From assembly GCA_028714595.1 (NCBI GenBank), contig JAQTMD010000048.1, positions 1 through 9,890 on the forward strand: 9,890 bases of DNA, given 5' to 3'. The position numbers and the translations under genes were made by a program. Below, in pieces: positions 6,167 to 9,890 of the stretch. Numbering within the stretch: the first letter of the stretch is position 1; every line of letters starts with the position of its first letter. Origin of the DNA: Candidatus Omnitrophota bacterium. Lineage in GTDB: Bacteria; Omnitrophota; Gorgyraeia; Gygaellales; Profunditerraquicolaceae. Under the pieces are notes generated by a model that was given only the letters and a program-made list of their open reading frames with translations, made no database searches and was not told the DNA's origin.

Positions 6167-7009
6167 CTATAGCGTTGCCTTGGCGCTGCGCAAAGCATGA
6201 CAGCTGATGCTGACCGCTACCGGCAGGCCCGCGATGTGCGTCGGATACGTCCCGATACTGACTGCCAGCGCCGTTGTTGCGCCGCCCAGCCCCATCGGCC
6301 CGATGCCCAGTTTATTGATCGCCGCCAAAAGTTCTTTCTCTAATCTCCTTGTCGAACCCGCACCTTGTAACCGGGGACGCGCAATCTTCCTTAACAGCGC
6401 TTTTTTAGCCAGGAGGCAGGCGTACTCCGCAGTCCCGCCGAGACCCACTCCCACCACATACGGCGGGCAGGCATCAGGCCCGGCAGCTTTTACTGCGCCG
6501 ACGATAAAATCTTTGATCCGGCGCCATGATGCCGTCGGATTGAACATCGCAAGCTGCGTCTTGTTCTCGCAGCCAAAACCCTTCGGCAACACGGCTAGCG
6601 TAATTTTGTTCCCCGGCACTATATCGATATGCAGAACCGGCGGCGTAAAACCCGGTCTTCCCCGTTTCAACGGATCCCCGACTATGGAATCCCGCAAACA
6701 ACCTTTTCTATACCCTTCTTCCACGCCTTTGACGATCGCTTTTTTCAGGTCTCCCGCGACCCTCGCATCCTGCCCCAGTTCGACAAAAACAACAGGCAGA
6801 CCGGTGTCCTGACAGATGGCCAGCCGCTCCCGGCGCGCCACGGCGGCGTTCGTGACGATCGCCTCAAGCATCCGGCGGGCGCGGCTGTTTTTCTCCGCTG
6901 CCTGCGCCCGGCGCAAAGCCCGCAGCACGTCCCGCCGCAGTTCGAAGTTCGCCTGCATGCACAACCTGCTTACCGCGTCGGTGATCTTCCGGGAAGGTAT
7001 GCTTCTCAT
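6167..7009 (-). CDS. fumA: Class I fumarate hydratase (or tartrate dehydratase) alpha subunit
   Basis: Iron-sulfur-bearing subunit of the two-subunit hydro-lyase that interconverts fumarate and malate. The 280 residues match the usual length of the separate alpha subunit. Three cysteines stand where the family's [4Fe-4S] ligands sit: C66 in AICQDTGLP, C181 in ACPPYVVGVGLGG and C270 in SCHALR near the end. Other signatures are PKGFGCENK at 142-150, MFNPTAS, and GPMGLGGATTALAV at 237-250. Most relatives have Ser where C147 stands (GSEN). The ATG at 7009 is chosen because MRSIPSRKITDAV is the family's normal beginning; the open frame to 7132 overlaps queF and encodes an unrelated Arg/Ala-rich stretch. 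It starts four bases after the queF stop. Its partner subunit is not next to it but follows the lipoprotein gene. Tartrate dehydratase remains an alternative. Confidence 0.94.
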   Translation of the reverse strand: MRSIPSRKITDAVSRLCMQANFELRRDVLRALRRAQAAEKNSRARRMLEAIVTNAAVARRERLAICQDTGLPVVFVELGQDARVAGDLKKAIVKGVEEGYRKGCLRDSIVGDPLKRGRPGFTPPVLHIDIVPGNKITLAVLPKGFGCENKTQLAMFNPTASWRRIKDFIVGAVKAAGPDACPPYVVGVGLGGTAEYACLLAKKALLRKIARPRLQGAGSTRRLEKELLAAINKLGIGPMGLGGATTALAVSIGTYPTHIAGLPVAVSISCHALRSAKATL

Positions 7010-7013
7010 GCCG

Positions 7014-7418
7014 TTACCTGTGCTCCTGTTTTCCGTACGCGCGCGTGACCGTCGTGGTAATGCCGCCGCGCGGATTGAACACGCCGGTGATCCTGGCCCA
7101 GCGCGGCCTGCATGCCCTGACAAAATCATCAAGCATCCTGTTGATCAGATGCTCGTGGAAGATGCCGATGCTGCGGAAAAATATGGTGTACAACTTGAAA
7201 GATTTAAGCTCGATGCATCTGCCGCGGGGCGAGTAATCTATCCTGATGGCGGCAAAATCCGGCAGCCCGGTCTTCGGGCAGATACAGGTGAACTCAGGCA
7301 CGTCCAGCGAGATAGTATAAACCCTGTCCGGGTATTGATTTTTCCAGACTTCGATCTCCGGCGTCTTGAGCCTCCTGACATTCTCCTGCAATCCTTCATA
7401 ACTCGACTTTTTTTTCAT
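7014..7418 (-). CDS. queF: NADPH-dependent preQ0 reductase (preQ1 synthase)
   Basis: Reduces the nitrile of 7-cyano-7-deazaguanine (preQ0) to 7-aminomethyl-7-deazaguanine (preQ1), the base that Tgt inserts into tRNA at the queuosine wobble position. The 134-residue product is the short, single-domain (B. subtilis YkvM-like) type. C47 in the FTCICPKTG segment is the nucleophile that forms the thioimide, D54 in GLPDFA is the proton donor, ELKSFKLY at 70-77 is the QueF NADPH-binding motif, and FHE at 87-89 carries the substrate-binding Glu. The ATG directly abuts the queE stop (TGA-ATG), with AGGAG inside the queE tail. A QueF in the operon means the end product is preQ1 for queuosine, not archaeosine. 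Confidence 0.97.
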   Translation of the reverse strand: MKKKSSYEGLQENVRRLKTPEIEVWKNQYPDRVYTISLDVPEFTCICPKTGLPDFAAIRIDYSPRGRCIELKSFKLYTIFFRSIGIFHEHLINRMLDDFVRACRPRWARITGVFNPRGGITTTVTRAYGKQEHR

Positions 7419-8090
7419 TCAGCGCACTCCTACCAGCTTATGCATCTGGGGTATGATGCAGGCAGCGAGATTCTCCTCTTCGCAGATCCGCTTGAAACGT
7501 TCGATCCTTCGTTCCAGCACGGCGTAGTCGCTGGTAGAGTCCGGTTGCAGGACCAGGCAGCAGCAGGGATTGATGTCTTTGATGATATGGATCGTCTCCA
7601 TCACGTCCTCCTGCAGCGTGGAATCGCAGACCACGATTTTTACAAAAACGTCTTTCGAGGAGCTTATCGCAAGGAATTGCCGGTGCTCGTCCCAATACCC
7701 GCGCATGCCGCTTGAACTGGGCAGTTTGAAATCCATGGCCACGATATCTACCAGCTCGATCACTTCCCGCAGCGCACCGGGAAGCGTGCCGTTGGTCTCA
7801 AGGTAGTTCTTGAAACCGGCCTGACCGGTGAGCGCCATGGCCTCTTTAAGGAATTCTTTTTGCAGCAGCGGCTCGCCGCCGGTAAAGGTGACGGAGCGGT
7901 AATTGGCGCGGTAACGCTTGAGCTCTTCCACGAGGACCTGCGGCTCATATTCGCGCTGCGACGATATCTTCGTATCGCAAAACCTGCAGTCCAGGTTGCA
8001 GCCTGCCAGGCGCACGAAGACCTGGCGTTCGCCGACGTACAGGCCTTCGCCCTGGACGCTCAAGAAGATCTCGGAGACAATTCCTTTCAT
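7419..8090 (-). CDS. queE: 7-carboxy-7-deazaguanine synthase (radical SAM)
   Basis: Radical SAM enzyme that rearranges 6-carboxy-tetrahydropterin (QueD product) into 7-carboxy-7-deazaguanine with loss of ammonia; needs Mg2+ and a [4Fe-4S] cluster. In the 223 residues I see the SVQGEG entry motif at 11-16, the CxxxCxxC cluster motif at C31, C35 and C38 (the usual radical-SAM spacing), TGGEP at 70-74, ETNGT at 98-102, DFKLPSS at 120-126 and LQPD at 181-184. The ATG at 8090 overlaps the queC stop as ATGA, and MKGIVSEIFLSVQGEG is the typical start; the open frame up to 8165 is queC read in another frame. A GGAGG lies about 13 bases before the ATG, farther than ideal, so coupling to queC probably drives initiation. 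Residues 176-178 are three consecutive cysteines, not part of the known cluster motif. Confidence 0.96.
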   Translation of the reverse strand: MKGIVSEIFLSVQGEGLYVGERQVFVRLAGCNLDCRFCDTKISSQREYEPQVLVEELKRYRANYRSVTFTGGEPLLQKEFLKEAMALTGQAGFKNYLETNGTLPGALREVIELVDIVAMDFKLPSSSGMRGYWDEHRQFLAISSSKDVFVKIVVCDSTLQEDVMETIHIIKDINPCCCLVLQPDSTSDYAVLERRIERFKRICEEENLAACIIPQMHKLVGVR

Positions 8091-8776
8091 CGTAATGAGG
8101 GGTCCTCCATCCCTGCCTGACGGAAACCTTTCGCGCGCAACCGGCAGCTGTCGCAGACGCCGCACGGTTTGCCGCCGCCCTTATAGCACGACCAGGTCAG
8201 CTCATACGGCACGCCGAGCAGCGTTCCCAGCTTTATGATCTGCTCCTTGGTCAGCTCGAGCAGGGGCGTATAGACCTTGATGCTTTTCTTTTCCACGCCC
8301 GCCCTGGTGCCCTGCGCGATCACTGCGCCGAAGGCGCGGTAAAACCGGGGGCGGCAATCGGGATAGCCGCTGTAATCTATTGAATTTGCGCCGATAAAGA
8401 TCGCCCGTGCGCCGATTGCCTCTGCATACGAGAGCGCAAAACTCAGGAAAATGATATTTCTCGCCGGGACATACGTATCCGGGATCGCCCGCACGACCCG
8501 GCCCTGCGGCTGTGCGGCTCCGGGTATCGGACGACGCCGATCGATAAGGCTCGACCCCTTCCACGGCAGAGAGATCTTGAGTATTGTCACCGGGCAGCCT
8601 GCCCTGCGGGCTACGTTGCGCGCGGCGTTGATCTCTCGTACGTGCCGCTGCCCGTAATCAAAGACAAGGCAATGGCAGCTGAATCCCTTTTTTTTCGCGA
8701 AATACAGCGCGGTCGCTGAATCAAGGCCTCCGGAGACCAGCACGACGGCCTTGCGCAGGCCTGCGGCGTTACTCAT
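8087..8776 (-). CDS. queC: 7-cyano-7-deazaguanine (preQ0) synthase
   Basis: ATP-dependent enzyme that converts 7-carboxy-7-deazaguanine to preQ0, through an adenylated amide intermediate with ammonia as nitrogen donor. The 229-residue product has the PP-loop pyrophosphatase motif SGGLDS at 15-20, FDYGQRH at 39-45, YVPARN at 102-107, GANSIDYSGYPDCRP at 129-143, and a zinc site with four cysteines, C197, C205, C208 and C211. All are standard for QueC. The ATG at 8776 overlaps the queD end by eight bases. I see no Shine-Dalgarno before it, so translation is probably coupled to queD. The gene order D-C-E-F differs slightly from the reaction order D-E-C-F. Confidence 0.97.
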   Translation of the reverse strand: MSNAAGLRKAVVLVSGGLDSATALYFAKKKGFSCHCLVFDYGQRHVREINAARNVARRAGCPVTILKISLPWKGSSLIDRRRPIPGAAQPQGRVVRAIPDTYVPARNIIFLSFALSYAEAIGARAIFIGANSIDYSGYPDCRPRFYRAFGAVIAQGTRAGVEKKSIKVYTPLLELTKEQIIKLGTLLGVPYELTWSCYKGGGKPCGVCDSCRLRAKGFRQAGMEDPSLR

Positions 8777-9125
8777 GGTATGTCGCGCAGCTGGTGGCGC
8801 TCTCCCAGACCGTCACCGAGGACAGGCCGGGGATCTTCTTTTTCAGGCGCCCGTAGACAAAACGCGCGATGTTTTCCGACGTCGGATTGAGCGTGGTGAA
8901 CGGCTTGACCTTGTTGAGGTACGCGTGGTCGAAATTATTGAGGACGGCGTTCAGTTCTTTTTTGACGACGGTAAAGTCGATGACCATGCCGGCGGGATCG
9001 AGTTTTTCCGAGGATACTATCGCTTCGACTTTCCAGTTATGGCCGTGCAGGGCCTCGCACTTGCCCTTGTATCCCCGCAGGTTGTGCGCGGAACTAAAGA
9101 CCGATTCTACTCTGACGCTAAACAT
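8769..9125 (-). CDS. queD: 6-carboxy-5,6,7,8-tetrahydropterin synthase
   Basis: First dedicated queuosine-pathway enzyme: turns 7,8-dihydroneopterin triphosphate (made from GTP by FolE) into 6-carboxytetrahydropterin, releasing acetaldehyde and triphosphate. The 118 residues match normal QueD length. Zinc ligands are H14 in SSAHNL and H27 and H29 in LHGHNW. The catalytic C23 lies four residues before H27; the D66-H67 pair in FDHAYLN and E108 in VWES complete the active site. The ATG at 9125 is chosen because MFSVRVESVFSSAHNL is the family beginning; the frame up to 9242 lies inside murI. AAGG stands about seven bases before it. It overlaps the murI stop by eight bases and the queC start by eight bases. 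A folE gene is not in the window. Confidence 0.96.
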   Translation of the reverse strand: MFSVRVESVFSSAHNLRGYKGKCEALHGHNWKVEAIVSSEKLDPAGMVIDFTVVKKELNAVLNNFDHAYLNKVKPFTTLNPTSENIARFVYGRLKKKIPGLSSVTVWESATSCATYHE

Positions 9126-9890
9126 TGACGACCTTCTTTGCCCCCCGGATGGAGCGGCCGAGGAACCGCCTGGCCAGGCCGGTGAACCATTCCGGGTTGT
9201 CGCTGACGAAAAATTCGTGCCTGCCGCGGCCTTGTGTCTCAAGCAGCTTATCCGTTGCCAGTATCTTTTTCACCTCGATGGCGACCTGTTTTGCCGAATC
9301 GATGAGCGTAACGTTCTTACCCATCACCCCCTTGATGACCGGTTTCAGGAGCGGGTAATGCGTGCAGCCGAGGATGAGCGTATCGACTTTTTGTTTCTTG
9401 AGCGGCTCAAGGTACATCCGCGCCACGTCAGCCACTGCATCGCCTGAAAGCACGCCTTCCTCCGCAAAAGGCACGAACAACGGGCAGGCTGCCGCCGTGA
9501 CCTTTATGGCCGGGGCAAGCTGCCTGATCTCGTGCTCATAGGTGCGGCTCTTGATGGTGCCGCGCGTGCCGATGACTCCTATCTTACCGTTCTGCGTGGC
9601 ATACACTGCTTCGCGCACCGCCGGCGTGATAACGCCCACGATCGGCACTTTGAAATGGTGGCGTATGACGGGTAACGCAAGGCTTGAGACCGTATTGCAG
9701 GCCACGCAGATGAGCTTCACGTCCCGGTTGAGCAGGAACAGGATGTTCTCGATGGAAAATTTTACGACCGTCTCGCGGGATTTGATGCCGTAGGGCACGC
9801 GGGCAGTATCGCCGAAATAGACCAGGTCTTCGCTGGGCAGCTGCCGGATGAGCTCCTTGACCACGGTCAGGCCTCCCACGCCCGAATCAA
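9118..9890 (-). CDS. murI: Glutamate racemase, 5' end cut off by window edge
   Basis: Cofactor-independent racemase that makes D-glutamate for peptidoglycan. About 256 residues are visible; the frame stays open to the window edge, where it already reads DSGVGGL, the start of the family's FDSGVGGL motif, so only some ten N-terminal residues are missing. The GTG at 9879 lies inside this motif and is not the start. The two active-site cysteines are present: one in the VACNTVSS segment (about 181 bases from the edge) and one in LGCTHYPLL. Other landmarks are YFGDTARVPYG, VGVITPAVREA and GVIGTRGT. The loop reads ACNTVSS where ACNTASA is commoner. The stop overlaps the queD start by eight bases. 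Together with rph-rdgB at the far end, this recalls the racE/murI-rph-rdgB neighbourhood known from other bacteria. Confidence 0.96.
   Translation of the reverse strand, partial: DSGVGGLTVVKELIRQLPSEDLVYFGDTARVPYGIKSRETVVKFSIENILFLLNRDVKLICVACNTVSSLALPVIRHHFKVPIVGVITPAVREAVYATQNGKIGVIGTRGTIKSRTYEHEIRQLAPAIKVTAAACPLFVPFAEEGVLSGDAVADVARMYLEPLKKQKVDTLILGCTHYPLLKPVIKGVMGKNVTLIDSAKQVAIEVKKILATDKLLETQGRGRHEFFVSDNPEWFTGLARRFLGRSIRGAKKVVNV

Larger units (their letters stand above)
1..9890 (-). other. Probable single operon murI-queDCEF-fumA-lipoprotein-fumB-kinase-regulator-rph-rdgB
   Basis: All twelve genes run in one direction. The junctions, in transcription order, are an 8-bp overlap, an 8-bp overlap, a 4-bp ATGA overlap, abutting TGA-ATG, and then gaps of 4, 14, 8, 4, 3, 48 and 1 bases. 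No intrinsic terminator separates them. The operon extends beyond the window at both ends. Internal promoters inside coding regions cannot be excluded from sequence alone. Confidence 0.75.

Noticed and set aside
7010..7132. Longer N-terminus for fumA
   Set aside because: The extra 41 residues lie inside queF, are Arg/Ala-rich and unlike the family, whereas the ATG at 7009 gives the normal N-terminus.
8091..8165. Longer N-terminus for queE
   Set aside because: It reads through queC in another frame; the ATGA overlap start at 8090 gives the standard QueE beginning.
9100..9150. preQ1 riboswitch ahead of queD
   Set aside because: queD starts inside the murI coding sequence, so there is no untranslated leader, and I saw no pseudoknot-like element.
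9126..9242. Longer N-terminus for queD
   Set aside because: The extra 39 residues overlap murI and are low-complexity; the 9125 start gives normal length and motif position.
1..9890. CRISPR arrays, tRNA/rRNA genes, insertion sequences, defence or phage genes
   Set aside because: About 99% of the window is accounted for by twelve housekeeping, metabolic and signalling genes; no direct repeats, terminal inverted repeats, transposase or RNA-gene patterns were seen.

Overview
This 9.9 kb window is a single head-to-tail gene array. All twelve genes lie on the minus strand, and I count about 82 non-coding bases, of which 48 form one gap. The lipobox protein points to a diderm (Gram-negative-type) bacterium. 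The [4Fe-4S] class I two-subunit fumarase and the radical-SAM enzyme QueE suggest an anaerobic or low-oxygen life. GC content looks moderately high by eye. The mix of gene types would suit an uncultivated candidate phylum such as Omnitrophota or a deltaproteobacterium-like lineage, but that placement is a weak guess.

Reading in the direction of transcription (from high to low coordinates), the array opens with murI (glutamate racemase, cut at its 5' end by the window edge). It then runs into four queuosine-precursor genes, queD, queC, queE and queF, which overlap or abut. Together they can turn dihydroneopterin triphosphate into preQ1. Next come fumA, an unrecognised lipoprotein gene, and fumB, so the alpha and beta subunits of one Fe-S fumarase/tartrate dehydratase are split by a lipoprotein gene. 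A two-component system follows: a membrane-bound Cache/HAMP histidine kinase, then a receiver-GAF-GGDEF response regulator that should make cyclic di-GMP. The array ends with rph (RNase PH) and rdgB (XTP/dITP diphosphatase, 3' end cut by the window edge).

The genes form functional modules rather than one pathway: cell-wall precursor, tRNA modification, C4-dicarboxylate metabolism, signal-to-c-di-GMP, RNA processing and nucleotide-pool cleaning. murI, rph and rdgB are often neighbours in other bacteria, so the que, fum and signalling modules look as if they sit inside an older housekeeping cluster. Stop/start junctions are tight throughout (8-bp overlaps, an ATGA overlap, an abutting TGA-ATG, gaps of 1 to 14 bases), which implies one long transcript with translational coupling. 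No promoter, terminator, riboswitch, RNA gene, repeat, mobile element or CRISPR array was seen. The least ordinary points are the split fumarase genes, the unknown lipoprotein, and the Cache kinase/diguanylate cyclase pair directly behind fumB. I did not find a clearly new biological system.
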